A stretch of 64,000 bases of DNA from NCBI GenBank assembly GCA_032716605.1, contig CM064519.1:29527172-29591171 (forward strand), in the 5' to 3' direction. This document shows, piece after piece, positions 12,574 to 24,779 of the stretch. The notes beneath the pieces were generated by a model that did no database searches, was not told the DNA's origin, and worked only from the letters and a program-made list of their open reading frames with translations. The translations under genes and the position numbers were made by a program. This DNA is from Paralithodes platypus. Lineage: Eukaryota > Arthropoda > Malacostraca > Decapoda > Lithodidae. How positions within the stretch are numbered: position 1 is the first letter of the stretch; each line of letters starts with the position of its first letter.

Positions 12574-15500
12574 CTAGTACATTCCATCTGCCCGTCTCTG
12601 CGCCAGCTGGTCCATGATGCTGTTGCTAGCGGCGCGGAGGTGGTAGTGGGGCAGTTTGGGTTGATCAGGTAGTGTCCAGAGAAATTTGTCCAGTTGATTT
12701 TTAAATTTCTCGAGACTTGGTTCAGTTGAGTCACGCAGATATCTGGGTAGGGCGTTAAAGAGAAGAGGTCCTCGTGTCGCAAAGGCGTTCTCCTTGAGCG
12801 TCTTAACTCTGGTGGCTGCTCCGGGGTGTACCCGCTGTATGTGGCAGAGACGGCCCAGTCGTTGATGGATGTGAAAACCTATATTAAGGTTGTTGGTTGT
12901 GATGCCAATCAATATTTTGTAGACATATAAGATGGCATATCTGTCCCTGCGTCTTTCTAATGAGAAAAGATTGAGAGTTTCCAACCTCCCCCAGTAGTCT
13001 AGGTGTTGGACGGCAGAGATTTTATTGGTGAATGAGCGTTGAACTGCTTCGAGTAATTGCTTCTCTCCCACCTTCCATGGGCTCCACAGCTGACAGCAAT
13101 ATTCCAACAGTGGAATGACCAGTGACTTGTAGAGCGTCAGCATTGGGATCATGTCACGTGTTCGGAAGGTTCGTAGGATCCATCCAGCTTGGTTACGAGC
13201 ATTCTTTGCCACATTGGTTATATGCATTCCAAATGTACCATCTCGACTGAGTGTAATACCAAGATCTTTTACATAATCATTAGTATCAATGCAAGAGCCG
13301 TCATCTGCTGTGTATGTGTGGATATTCATATTTCGGTCTGCACTGTAGTTCATGTGTTCAAATTTGTTATTATTAAAGGACATGTTGTTTTGCTCTGCCC
13401 ATGAGTAAATTGTAGTGAGATCTGCCTGAAGTAAATCAGCATCTGTTGTAGAAGACACTTCCTTTAATACACGAGTGTCGTCAGCAAAGGAGGCGACAGA
13501 CGAATGCATGACATGTTTATTTATGTCTGATATGTGCAGCAAGAAAAGTATAGGTCCAAGAACTGACCCTTGTGGCACCCCACTAGTGACGATGGATGGC
13601 TTGGACACTGCACCACCAACCGCGACAGCTTGTTCCCTGTCAGTGGTGCAGCCACACCCCAAGTTTTCCTGAGATTCCTGAGTCTCTTATCTTGTGGAGG
13701 AGTATGCCGTGGTCTACCTTGTCAAATGCTTTTGCAAAATCAAGGTAGACCACGTCGATAGCATTTTTATTTTCTAGCCCTTCTATAATTTTTTCATGGT
13801 GAGCTAACAGTTGCGAGAGGCACGAGTGGCGCTTCCGAAACCCATGCTGGTCCTTGTTTATTATGTTGTTTTCTTCAAGGTATATGGACATATTTTTAAC
13901 TATTAGCTTTTCGAGGATTTTGATGACATGCGAAGTTAAAGCAATAGGTCTATAATTTTTTGCTTCACCCTCGAACCCCCTTTGTGGACTGGTGTAATTT
14001 TAGCACATTTTAATTGTTGTGGTATAATTCCAGAGTCGAGAGAGTTTCTATAAAAAATCTGTAGAGGAGCACTAAGGTCTGCTGCGCAATTCTTGAGAAG
14101 TGCGGCCGGGAATTGATCTGGGCCTGCTGCTGCATTGATACCAATTTCCTTTATAGCATTTACTATATCATTTGTGGTAAATTTAATGTCAATTAGATTT
14201 GGCATGGATACTTTGTGGAAGAAGTCGGTAGGTGAGTCAATTATTTTATCACCTCGAGGGTGGCTAAAGACGCCCTCGTACTGTAGCCGTAGTATATCGA
14301 CAATCGCCTCAGGTTCGTTCTTGGTTTGGCCGTTCGCATCTGTCAGTGGACCAACACCCACCCTTACATTTGATTTGTTTGCAGCATACTTATAAAAGTA
14401 TTTTGGGTTAGTTTTAATGCAGGACACGGCTTGGAATTCTTTTCTGCGATTTTCTATTTCTACTGAAGTCTTGAGTTTTTCTTCAATGGAGGTAACGTTG
14501 GCTTCAATTTGTTGTTTATTTAGTATGCTCGTACTACGCTTCAGCTTCTTGCGTAGGTTCGTTCGCTTGCGCATCAGTATCCTACGATCACGTGGTATAT
14601 TTTTCTGTGGTGACGATTTTCTAAGGGGTACATATTTTTCAGAAATTTTGAGGCATATTTCCAGTAATTTGTTATATTGGGCCTCGGGACCAGATTCCTT
14701 AAACTGTATGACCCAATCCACTTCACTAAGTTCTCTTTTAAGGTCTTCCCAGCATATAGATTCACTGAGAAAGTTGAGTTGATTGAAGTTCACAGCCATG
14801 GGCTCTGCAGGGCTGGGAGTTCTATGCTGTGTGTTGGTAACTATGTTTGTCGCCATTGTAATAATATTGTGGTCCGACAGGTTGGTTTTGTCTACTGTGA
14901 GGTTGTGGATCAGCTCATCATTGTTGGTCATTACAATATCCAGTATATTATTACCTCTTGTGGCCATATTGACGAGTTGATTGAGATAAAACTCTCTTGA
15001 AAAACGTATAAGTGCTTCTGCTTGAGCTCGCATGTCCGCTGCTCCTCCATAGACACTTTCTGAATCCCAGTTAATTAGCGGGAAATTCAAGTCTCCAGTG
15101 AGCACAATGGTTGGCATGGGTGGTGGTAGATTGTCTAAAATATCTTTAATTTTTGTTAGTTGATCCATAAACTTATTAGTTGGACATGCTGGAGGTCTAT
15201 ATATAGTGATGTAGATCATATTAATGTCTGTAATGTTTAGTACCTGGACCTCTGTATAGGAATTAGATTCTGATAATAGAACGTTAGTGAGAGCTGCAAG
15301 GTGCTGTTTAACGTAAGTGATAATACCCCCTTTTTTCCTATGACCAGATCTATCAGTTCTGAAGGAGGTGTAATTTTCTATATCTATTTCAGCTTCTCTT
15401 ATACTTTGAGTAAGATGCGATTCTGTTAGGGAGAGTATGAGTGCATTATCTACTTGTGCTATTTCTGCAAGCAGCTTTACTTTGCCTTTGAATTTGTAAG

Positions 15501-15600
15501 GTAATAGGCCTGCTATATTGAGTGAAATTAGTGTGTGTAGGGTGCTGCTGTTTACCTCTTTCCTTGTTACTGTAGTTCCTATGATGGAGGGATGCACCAC
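12574..15600 (-). pseudogene. LINE A ORF2: APE endonuclease and reverse transcriptase, two frameshifts
   Basis: ORF2 nicks target DNA with an apurinic-type endonuclease and reverse-transcribes the element RNA in place. The first frame (15600-13936) holds the APE domain, with SLTESHL, a GDLNFPLINW block and LSDHN near residue 240. It then enters the RT with AAGPDQFPA. The frame breaks near 13960 in a run of A, where the NYRPIALT-like block should be. A second frame (about 13950-13650) carries HGFRKRHS and YLDFAKAFDKVDH. It breaks again near 13650, where a few bases of the HHF-LTDREQ region are missing. The third frame (13662-12574) holds SGVPQGSVLGPILF, the catalytic FADD (about 13480) and the thumb region to the stop at 12574. 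All three RT acidic residues are present. Two breaks in 3 kb suggest recent death or assembly error. Confidence 0.88.
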
Positions 15601-16548
15601 TGAGTCGGATGGATTTTCAGTGCCTGCATTATTTGTTGTTGCACTTTTTGCATTTGCTGCATCTGTTGCACTAAAAAATGTACCGTGGTATCATTTTGGG
15701 GAGATTGATTTACCCACGTATCTTGTGTTCGTTGAGGTCTATTTAACCACGCACTCTGTGTTTGGGGATTTGGTGCAGGAATGTCTGAACGAGAAGGTGG
15801 TGGTGGGTAAGTGGTTGTTTGTTGCTGTTCTCTACACTGGTCAGATGGATATCGACGAGTGCCCTTCAAATGAAGTCTTTTGCACTCCAAGTTTAAACAC
15901 TCTCTCCTCCTTTCTGAACCATTACATATAGGTGGGTGTAGGTATTTGCACTTATCACCATGTTTACATCCCTTTACGGGATCACGACCGTTTATCTTGT
16001 ACCTGTTACATAGGCTTGGGTGAGCAAAAGGGCAGTCACGTCCTTTTCGGCCAAATTTACACTGATTATTTTTGTAGTAGTAGCATAATTTATTTTCCGT
16101 TAATCATTTTGAAGATATCTATTATGTGTTTATTTATTAAGTGTGAAGTGCCACTTTGTTCTCCGGAAAAAGGTTCATCACACTTACCACCGTTTTCAGT
16201 GGTGTTTTCTTTGTCGTTGTTTGGCTGTTTAGCCTCACTTTCCTTTTCCTTGTCCCTGTCCAGTAGGGTATAGACGAGCGCAAACTGCCGGTCGCCTTGT
16301 TCACCCAGCTGTTGTGAGTGTTGTCTAACACATCCCTCGCAGGTGTACTGACTCCTTGTGTTCAGAAAATTCACGATGGCATAGACAGGGAGGTGTGTGC
16401 AATTGGCATGTATATATTGTTTACACGTTCGGCATTTCAAACACTCTAACAAGCACTGGTTGTTACATGATAAACAGTTTGTGTCTGCAGGAGGCAAGTT
16501 ACTTTCGGGTATAGTACTCATGTTGCACTGTATATTTTCCGGTTTCAC
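15579..16548 (-). pseudogene. LINE A ORF1: PHD-like finger plus three CCCH fingers, one frameshift
   Basis: ORF1 proteins of LINEs bind RNA and act as chaperones in the RNP. The open frame from the ATG at 16548 gives 152 residues. Residues 25-73 form a PHD-type pattern: C-x2-C-x10-C-x2-C-x4-H-x2-C-x19-C-x2-C. The frame stops at 16090. A shifted frame then encodes three CCCH-type fingers between 16085 and 15870, with spacings C-x6-C-x8-C-x3-H, C-x13-C-x5-C-x3-H and C-x8-C-x4-C-x3-H. A Pro/Gln-rich linker and a short Gln-rich coiled-coil-like helix follow, with a stop at 15579. That stop overlaps the ORF2 start by about 22 bases. The break lies at an A-rich stretch (GGAAAATAAATT). It could be decay, an assembly error or programmed frameshifting. 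Most LINE ORF1s carry CCHC knuckles or RRM domains, so this makeup is unusual. Confidence 0.75.
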
Positions 16549-16868
16549 TAATTTACCTGCACATGCCTAGACTAATTAAGGAACAAATGCAAGTCACTGA
16601 TAATTATAAACTAGCGATGAGGGTAGTGGTAGTTAGGCTGGTAACCGGCAGGCGGTGCTGGCTGTCAGGGCAGACGGCAGGATATGGTATCAGGTTTTCA
16701 CTAATATTTCAATAATCACTGGCCTAAATTCGTTCCAGACAGCTTCACAACCGCCACGGTGTTTCGATGTTTATCTAGGTAAAGTCAGAGTACCGCAACT
16801 TCACTACTTTCGAAGATATTGATGAAAACAGAGGAGCGCGGGAGTCACTGTTCACACCGGGCACCGCC

Positions 16869-16871
<3 letters not shown>

Positions 16872-16904
<33 letters not shown>
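16872..16904. repeat. (CA)n microsatellite, right of LINE A
   Basis: About 16 CA units, then GACAGACAATCGAAAAT. The same tail follows the (CA)n at 11450, which shows this is the other half of the array split by LINE A. Confidence 0.9.
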
Positions 16905-16908
<4 letters not shown>

Positions 16909-16978
16909 GACAATCGAAAATATTATATAGATTTGCCAGAGTGATAAAAAAGGACGTCACCGGTACTGAATGGGTTAA

Positions 16979-17525
16979 ATCTGTGACACCAAAGCTGTTT
17001 TTTTGTATTTTCAAATATGGTGACAAATTGAATTTACTATAACTCATTATACACTGCTTATAAAGAATGCATTGTGATTTTCGTTTCTGGCTACACAAAT
17101 TTTAATATATAATTATTTATCTAAATTACAACTTCATATTTATTTATTATTCTTGTCAACCATTAGTCTAGGTGACTCAAAGGCATATTATTTTCTTCGC
17201 AATTCCTCCTACTGCTCCTCTTCCTCCTCTCTCTCTCTCGCTCTCGCTCTCCGGCCTAACATTAATGATCCCGTCTTATCCTCTTATCCTTCTAAACTCT
17301 CCCCTTTCTCTCCTTCGACCTACTCGCATTTTTTTTTTTTGTATTTTGTTTCGCCCAACTTTCTCTTAACCCGTTCGATTCAAATTTGAAATTTATTTTA
17401 TTCTGGTTAACATCATGCAATTACTTTAAAGTCAGGGAAGTCATTCCTAGTTCAGACCTATAATACTTTTCAATTAATATGTTGAGCATGTTGGATTATT
17501 TAATTATATATATTTTACTCAAAGT
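16979..17525. other. Intergenic, nothing recognised
   Basis: AT-rich, with a CT-rich patch at 17215-17250 and a T run near 17331. No gene or transposon is recognised. Confidence 0.5.
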
Positions 17526-20500
17526 ACTCAAATAACGGAACCAACATTGACGAACCACGACCGACTAAGGACATGCCTTCGGACATTCTGAGAATGGCTA
17601 CGTGGAATGTTAGTGGCATGAATGATGGCACAAAAGAGAGAGAGGTTCTGGAAGTGTTAGTGAATGCCAGGCTGGATGTATGTGGAATGACAGAGACCAA
17701 ATGGAAAGGTTCAGATGTGAGAGAGTGGGAGTGTGGAATGGGTGTGTGTGTGCTGGAGTGAGTGAAGGAACAGCGAGAGAAGGTGCATGTTTGTTTGTAA
17801 GTAGCAAATGGAAGGAATGTGTAAGAGAGTATGGGTCTGTGGGTTCAAGGATTGTGTGGGTGAGAATGAAAGTAGGAATACAAACGTGGGTGATTGTATG
17901 CGTGTATGCCCCGACAGAGGATATACTTGAAAGAAAGAAAGAGGAGTTCTGGATGAATGTGGAGGCGTGCCTGGAGAAGTTTGACAAGAACGAAAGAATA
18001 TTTCTGATTGGGGATATGAATGGTAAGGTGGGTGATAGGAAAGTTGAGGGAGTGGTGGGAGGGTGGGGGGTACCATCAGAGGTGAATGGGAATGGTAGTG
18101 CACTTGTGGACGTATGTGTGGGGAGGAGGCTGTGGATAGCCAACACCTTCTTCCGACACAGAATGATCCACAGGTACACGTGGAAACGGATGTTGACGAT
18201 GAAGGATAAGACAGTGGTGGAACGAAAGTCATTGATTGATTATGTATGTGTGGATGAACGAATGAAGAAATCTGTGATGGATGCTAGGGTGTATAGGGGT
18301 ATTGGAGGGGGTCTGTCTGATCATTATGTAGTGGTAGCTAAGGTTAGGATACAAAAGAAGTGGGTGAGGAGACGGGGAGGGAGGCGAGAGGAGGGTGGAA
18401 TGGTGAGGAGGGTGGAGAGGTAGCAGGAGGAGGAAATCAGGGAGGAGTACAGGAGAGCAGTGGAAAGACGACTAGGTGGGTTCGACCTGGAAGTTATGGA
18501 GGAAGTGGAGGAGATGAGCAAGGTGTTTAAGGATGAGATCTGTGCAGCATGTGAGGAGGTGTGTGGAGTGAGGAGAAGAGGGAGGGGAGTGAAAGGTACA
18601 GCATGGTGGACAGAAGAGGTACGAATAGCTGTGGAAGAAAAGAAGAAAGCATATAGAGAGTGGTTGGGTAGCAGAGGGAATGAAGATTCCGAGAGACAGA
18701 AACGAGCGAGGTACGTGGAGAGTAGAGGGTGGTGAAGAGAGTAGTGAAGGAAAGTAAGAGAAGAGTAGATGAGGAATTTGGAAGGAATCTGAGTGTAAAA
18801 TGGAGGGAGAGTAAGAAACTGTTCTGGAAAGAAGTCAAGAAAGAAAGTTAGGGAAGGTAGCAAGGGAAACAGTAAGGGTGTGAAAGATAAGAATGGGAGA
18901 ATGCTAGCCGAGAAGAAGCAAGAGAGAGTCGAAAGATGGAGGGAGAGTACTTCAGTGAGTTGCTAAATGAAAGGAATGAAGAGCCAGCAAACATAGCTGG
19001 ATATGGTATGGGAGGGAGAAGAAGAGAAGTAGTGGAGGAGGAGGTGGGGATCAGGAGGTCAGAAGTGTGGGAAGCCATGAAAAGAGTGAAGTTGGGGAAA
19101 GCACCAGGAACAGATGGAGTGTGTGGGGAAATGTTGAGGTATGGTGGTGAGATAGTGATAGAATGGGTATGGAAAATGTGCAAACTAGCATGGGAGAAGG
19201 GGAGTGCACCCGATGACTGGAAGACTGGCATAATAGTCCCCCTATATAAGGGCAAAGGGGAAAAGAGGAGTGTGTGGTAACCACCGAGGAATATGTCTTC
19301 TAAGCGTAGTAGGGAAGGTATAGAGTAGGGTAGTGATTGAGAGAGTGAGAGTGAGAACGGAGAAATGGATAGGCGATGAGCAGGGAGGTTTTAGGAAGGG
19401 AAGAGGATGTGTAGATCAGATTTTTACCCTGAATTGTGTTGTGGAGAAGTATCTGGAGAAGAAAAAAGGTGTATGTTGCCTTTATGGACTTGGAGAAGGC
19501 CTATGACAGAGTGGATAGAGAAGGTTTGTGGAAAGTACTTAGAATATACGGAGTAGAGGGCAAGTTGCTGAAAGCAGTGAAGAGCATGTATGAGGGTGCA
19601 AAGGCGGCAGTACGTGTGGAGAGTGAGCAGAGCGAGTTCTTTGACCTGAATGTTGGTTTGAAACAGGGGTGTGTGATGTCCCCGTGGTTGTTTACTGTAT
19701 ATGGATGGAGTTATGAAAGAAATACTATCAAGAGCAGTGGATGTTGGTGTATCGCTGAAAAGGGAGGGAATTGAGTGGAAGCTACCTATACTGCTGTTTG
19801 CGGATGATACAGTTCTGATGAGTGATAATGAATGGGAGTTGCAGGGTCTGGTAAATGAGTTTGGAACAGTGTGCGAAAAACGGAATTTGAAGGTAAATAC
19901 GGGGAAGAGCAAGGTTATGGTCTTCGAAAGGGGTGAAGTCACAGAGTGTGAGGTGAAGCTGAACGGTCAGGCTATGGAGATCGTCAACTCTTTTAAGTAT
20001 CTGGGCAGTGTGTTGAGTAAAGATGGGACTATGGATGAAGAGGTGCGGGAGAGGGTACAACAGGGGAAGAGGGTTGTAGGAACGCTAAAAGCAGTAACAA
20101 GAAATAGGGTGGTCAGTATGGAAGTGAAGAAGTCCTTGCATGACAGTGTGGTAATCCCGACACTGACTTACGGAAGCGAAGCATGGACGTTGGTTGAGAG
20201 ACTCAGACCAAGAGTGAGAGCAGTGGAAATGAATTACTTAAGGAGTGCGTGCGGAGTTACATGGAGGGATAGACAGACTAATGAGGAAGTAAGAAGGAGG
20301 TGTGGTGTGGAGGTAGATGTGCTGGAAAGTGTGAAAAGGAACAACTTGAGATGGTTCGGCCATATGGAACGTATGGAAAGCGAGAGAATGACTAAGAGGG
20401 TGTATGAGAGCGAGGTGGAGGGACAGAGGGGGAGAGGTAGACCGAATATGAGGTGGAAGGATGGAGTGAGGAAGTACATGAACGAAGGTGGTGCTGGTTG

Positions 20501-20614
20501 GGGGGAGGGGCGTCGACTGACTGGGGACAGAGGTGCATGGGGGCGGTTCGTTCGTGGCCACCCCTTCGGGGATCACGGCTTCAGGCAATAGATAGATAGA
20601 TAGACTCAAATAAC
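17526..20614 (+). mobile_element. LINE B: near-complete RTE-type retrotransposon with TSD
   Basis: ACTCAAATAAC occurs at 17526-17536 and again at 20604-20614, an 11-bp target-site duplication around a 3.07-kb body. The body encodes APE, RT and a C-terminal region, and ends in (ATAG)n, which starts at the stop codon (GGCAATAGATAGATAG). A size near 3 kb, the lack of a separate long ORF1, a minimal 3' UTR and a short tandem tail fit the RTE group. The 5' end starts GGAACCAACATTGACG. A near-identical 3' piece lies at 50689 and a decayed piece at 59289. Confidence 0.88.
17573..20591 (+). pseudogene. RTE-type polyprotein (APE + RT), several frameshifts
   Basis: The reading starts at ATG 17573 with MPSDILRMATWNVSGMND, a typical APE N-terminus. 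It shifts frame near 17750. The second frame (to 18423) carries FLIGDMNGKVGD and LSDHYVVV, the APE catalytic blocks. Further pieces are 18460-18735 (linker), 18936-19280 (GKAPGTDGVCGEML and DDWKTGIIVPLYKGKG), 19436-19774 (AFMDLEKAYDRVDREGLW and LKQGCVMSPWLF) and 19701-20591. The last frame is intact for 296 residues, with LLFADDTVLM, YLGSVLSKDG, LTYGSEAWTL and WFGHMERM. Stops at 18423 and 18736 and at least four shifts make this copy inactive. The C-terminal half is much better preserved than the middle. Confidence 0.88.
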
Positions 20615-20959
20615 TGAGATTATGAAAATCCTCTTGGCATCCTAGGTTCAAAATGCATTTTTCTATCACATACAGATATGTCTTATCTATTTTTGGAAGC
20701 CCTACTCCTCTTTATGAGGGTGGCCATACAATAACGCCCCCAAGCGGACCTGTCCCCCGTGAGAAGGACAACCCGAGCCAGCTTATTCTAGGACTTACAG
20801 ATCCTTCCTACTCCGAGGCCCTCTATGTATCTTGTTAGCACTGTTCTTCAACATTTGTGGGTGGCTAGTCTATCTACCAACCTGCTTCACCCTTAGGTGA
20901 TTTGTGATGATTTGTAGAAGGCTTACTCCTAGACGGTCCCCACATATAATGTGATGTTC
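20615..20959. other. Unassigned, possibly repeat-derived
   Basis: No clear coding signal. The sequence leads directly into a CR1-like relic, so part of it may be the decayed upstream RT. Confidence 0.35.
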
Positions 20960-21320
20960 AATTATGGTCTCCAGCACTCACGAAAGACATAAAGAGGCTA
21001 TAAAGAGCCCAAGCTAGGGCTACAAAACTTAATCCACCGATTAGGAAAATTAGCTATGAATACGGGTTGAGAGTTCTCAGTCTTTTTTCGTTGAAAACGC
21101 ATAGGCGACGAGGTAATTTAAGCCTTTAAAATACTAATTGGGTTTGAAAAGTTGGACCTTTTGACAAATATTTATTCTTAACAGAAATAGAAGACACAAC
21201 TAGTGCTGAAAGTTAGAGTTGAAGAGATTTAGCACTAGTATTTTAAGAAACTTCTTCATATTGTTATATTTGATTTACCTGGAGCCAACTTCCTCATAAA
21301 TCGTATATAGTTCTCGGGTG
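20960..21320 (+). pseudogene. CR1-like LINE relic, RT C-terminal region
   Basis: With several stops and shifts, the plus strand reads blocks such as RAQARATKLNPPIRK, LRVLSLFSLKTHRRRGNL and ILIGFEKLD. These match the usual CR1/L2 layout after the RT core: an ERVQRRATKL-type block, a LxLFSLExRRLRGDL-type block, then a KILNGFDNVD-type block. No catalytic motif remains. It is a different, older lineage from LINE A and LINE B. Confidence 0.65.
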
Positions 21321-22773
21321 GAACAGCATTAGAATATAGTATATAGTATTCTGTACATGTTGCAGAGGGAGTACTGCACTAAGCAGTATCTCTATTTATT
21401 TTTTCATCAGGAGCATCTCCCTGAAATGGACGGCAAGGTCTTCGAGATGCTAACAATTCTGTGTAATTCCTAATAACTCCGCAATTGCATTCATTTATAA
21501 TTATATTCTTCCCGGTCTGTTTTTCTTCATCTCCTACTATGTATGCGGCATATTCCTTCGTTCCTTACCTGTACTAGGATACAGTCCTTTGTAGACCTTA
21601 TACCGGTACTAGTTTCATTTGCGTTTTAGATGCCTATTCCAAAGATTGCAATACGTTTTCCATTTATTAAAATATTGAATATACTGTGACATTATCTGTT
21701 TAATCTTAGGTCGATGACTTTCACGTTTTTCTAGGGTTCTTACCCGTTTGTTTTATATTCCTTGTTTTCAAACCACACAGCGAAAGATTACAAAAGGCAG
21801 CCCACATTATAACAAATATAGCAGTTCTATCAACATGGCGTACATCTCAATATTTTTACTTTTTTCCTAGTATAACCTCTCACTTATATTTCGCTTTTTG
21901 TCCTCCTTTTTTCTTATTTCTACTTCCACTCTTTTTATCTATAGTTCCTCTCCTTTCATATATTCATACATTGCTGAGCAAGTAATTGGATTATATCTTT
22001 CTATTTCTCTCTCCTGTTACCCCCTTTCCTTTGTATCACACCTTTTCTTTCTTCTTCCTCTTATCGTGCTCCTTTGTCTAAATAATAAATACATGCTTGT
22101 AGATTTTCCATTAACACTGTATGTGTTTCGCATTACTCTAGTTCAGCAACCCTATCACCCGCCCCCACCCCCATACTTGTTTTCCTTTTCCTCTCTTCCC
22201 CCTGTATTTCTCTTCATTATCATGTATCAATTACTGCCCCTCCCATAATTTAATGTTTTTCATTATCTTTACTCCTCTTTATTCTCCCTCCCTTTTATCC
22301 TATTTCTACCTTGTCTTCTCTCTCCATCCTCTACTTTCTTCAGGACCTCTTTCACTCATTGAGGAACGTTGTCATAATAACGGTCCATCCTCATATAATG
22401 TTTCCCTTACCATTAGGTCATTGTCTACTCTACACCTCTTTCACTGTGTCTTCATTCCTTACCCCTTTATGTTTTCATTATAATCTGTCTTCCACCTCTC
22501 TCCTCCCCTTTCTGCTTTCTTTCCTTGCTCCATTTGTTTGTTCCTTTCTCTAGTTCTCCCCCCTTCCTCCTCTCTCAATCTCCCTTCTTCTCTTCTCCCA
22601 TCCCGCTCCTTCATCTCCCTCCTCTTCTCCCCTCCCTTCCCGCTCCTTCTGCTCCCCATACAGGCCTGGGAGATGGGTGCCAACATTAATTATCCTCGCT
22701 AAGGCTGCCCCCACAATTAACATAAAGTGTGCGTGTGAAGGCTGCGACCACATTGATATATGAGTCATGGGTT
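21321..22773. other. Intergenic, pyrimidine-rich toward the right
   Basis: From about 21890 to 22660 the plus strand is C/T-rich with Leu/Ser/Phe-rich shadow frames only. The 22665-22770 stretch is unique-looking, with ATTAATTA-like sites. No gene is recognised. Confidence 0.5.
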
Positions 22774-23150
22774 GGGGAGGAAGAGGTGGGGTGAGGAAGC
22801 AGGAGGAAAGTGGGGAGAGGGAAATGGGGAGGAAGAGGTGGGGTGAGAAAGCAGAAGGAAAGTGAAAGGGGGGAAATGGGGAGGAACAAGTAGGGGAGAA
22901 AGCAGAAGGAAAGTGGAGAGGAACAAGTAGGGGACGAAGAGGTGGGGTGAGGAAGTAGAGGGAAAGTGAGGAGGGGTAAATGGGAGGAACACGTAGGGGA
23001 GGAAGAGATGGGGGACAAAGCAGAAAGAAAGTGAAGAGGGGGATATGGGGAGGTGGGAAATGGGCTAAAGGTGGTGTTGGGGAGGAAGAGGTGGGGAGAG
23101 AAAGCATAAGGAAATTGAGTAGGGGGAAATGGGAGGGGGGGGGGGGGGAT
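22774..23150. repeat. Purine-rich minisatellite
   Basis: Imperfect units of about 50-70 bp built on GGGGAGGAAGAGGTGGGGTG and AAGCAGAAGGAAAGTG, with at least five copies, ending in a G run near 23137. Strand purine bias is the opposite of the preceding kilobase. Confidence 0.8.
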
Positions 23151-23220
23151 AGAAGATATTATATCAAAAAGAAAATAAGAATTGGGAGGGCCATGGGATA
23201 TGGGCTGAAGTAAAAGGAAC

Positions 23221-23320
23221 ACTTGATAACCATAATACTAATACTACTACTAATAATAATAATACTAATAATACTAAAAATTAATAATACTAATAATACT
23301 ACTACTACTAATAATAATAT
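23221..23320. repeat. TAA/TAC triplet repeat tract
   Basis: Alternating AAT and ACT triplets, imperfect, over about 100 bp. Confidence 0.85.
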
Positions 23321-23529
23321 GAGCAACGAAGACAAAATATACTGTATATATATATATATACTGTATATAATTATATATATCGAAAGACCAAAATAAAGGT
23401 TGGAGAGACAGGGATAAACTGCGGAGGATACATAAGTAATATAAAACATTGAAGTTTGGGAAATGAAGAAAAATAGTTATGACATAAAACAAAGTAAACA
23501 AAAGGTAGTAATAGAAGGGACAATCAGGT

Positions 23530-23532
<3 letters not shown>

Positions 23533-23580
<48 letters not shown>

Positions 23581-23634
23581 GTGTGGGTGTGGGTGTGTAT
23601 GTGTATGTGTGTGGGTGTGTGTTGTGTGTTGTGT

Positions 23635-23730
<96 letters not shown>
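23533..23730. repeat. Compound (GT)n-(GA)n microsatellite
   Basis: GT units at 23533-23579, an imperfect GTGTGGGT and GTTGTGT middle, GT again at about 23637-23680, then GA at 23680-23730. Confidence 0.95.
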
Positions 23731-23732
<2 letters not shown>

Positions 23733-24779
23733 TTTGTGTGTAAAGGTAAAGGGGAACAAAATATCAGAGCGAGAGATTGATACTCGACAGCAAGTAACAC
23801 AACATTAAAGTATAGTGTAATAACGAAGGAATGTGAGCCAATTTCAAGACTAGAGGAAAATACACAACGATAATGTTAATGATAACATATAAATTAATAA
23901 AATGCACTATAAGACTGGCAGAGATGCACTATATGACCCTATATGAGAATAATAAATAACTTATCCTAAGCAAGAAACCTATACAGACTAAGAAATGCAA
24001 TAGAAGGAGATTAGTAAAAAGGGAGTGGAAGCGGTAGAGACAGGAACAAATGATTACTAACCCTAAAACAAAACAAAAAGTAGCTGACAAATAGAGAAAG
24101 AATACACCGAGGGGACTTGCCACAAAGGAAGGAATGGATGTATGATAAGCTGAAAAGGGTAGAGGCCGACTATGAGAAAAACGTCAACATGAGAGGAAGC
24201 AACTAAATAGGAAACGCGTAGAGGGTAGTAGGGGACAAAAGAAAGGTTGAAAGTATAGAAGATGAACAAGCATATACAAATGAAAACAATGGGATGATGG
24301 AACACCTTATACAGAAAGAAGGTGGAACACACAAGAATCAAGAACGTTCAGAATGGCACATACCTCCGTTATGAGTACAGTATTTGAAAAAGAATGCTAC
24401 ATGCAATCATAACCAAATCTAGTGTGTAGGCTCCCTGGGTAGATATTATACATATTACAGTAAGTATTGTGAACACCGAGTAAAACACATTTGTGGGTGC
24501 AAGAGGTCCATGAAGAGGTATATCGTGTTGGCAATATTCTCATCAAAATAATTGTATTTTATATTTATCGGGTAGCAAATGAATGTACTGATACGGTTCT
24601 ATCCGTCAATAGGTTTACAAAAAAATAAAAAATAAAACGTTGCAATCACAAACAAGAAAAAAGAAAAAAAAAAACATACTGTCGGTTAAATAAAATCCGC
24701 AAAATTTCGTTTTCGAAGCAATCAAATAAGAAAATAAACAAGATAGGAACAGAAATCTGAGAAAGACGGGAAATTAAAG
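23731..24779. other. Intergenic, AT-rich, nothing recognised
   Basis: I see no gene, RNA or repeat that I can name. A short poly-A patch lies at 24626-24675. Confidence 0.5.

Noticed and set aside
17610..18863. Ser/Thr/His-rich minus-strand frames under LINE B
   Set aside because: They are antisense shadows of the RTE coding sequence.
22550..23222. Long Pro/Ser/Leu/Phe-rich minus-strand frames
   Set aside because: They run across a purine-rich minisatellite and show no domain. Similar frames at 24774-25600 are rejected for the same reason.
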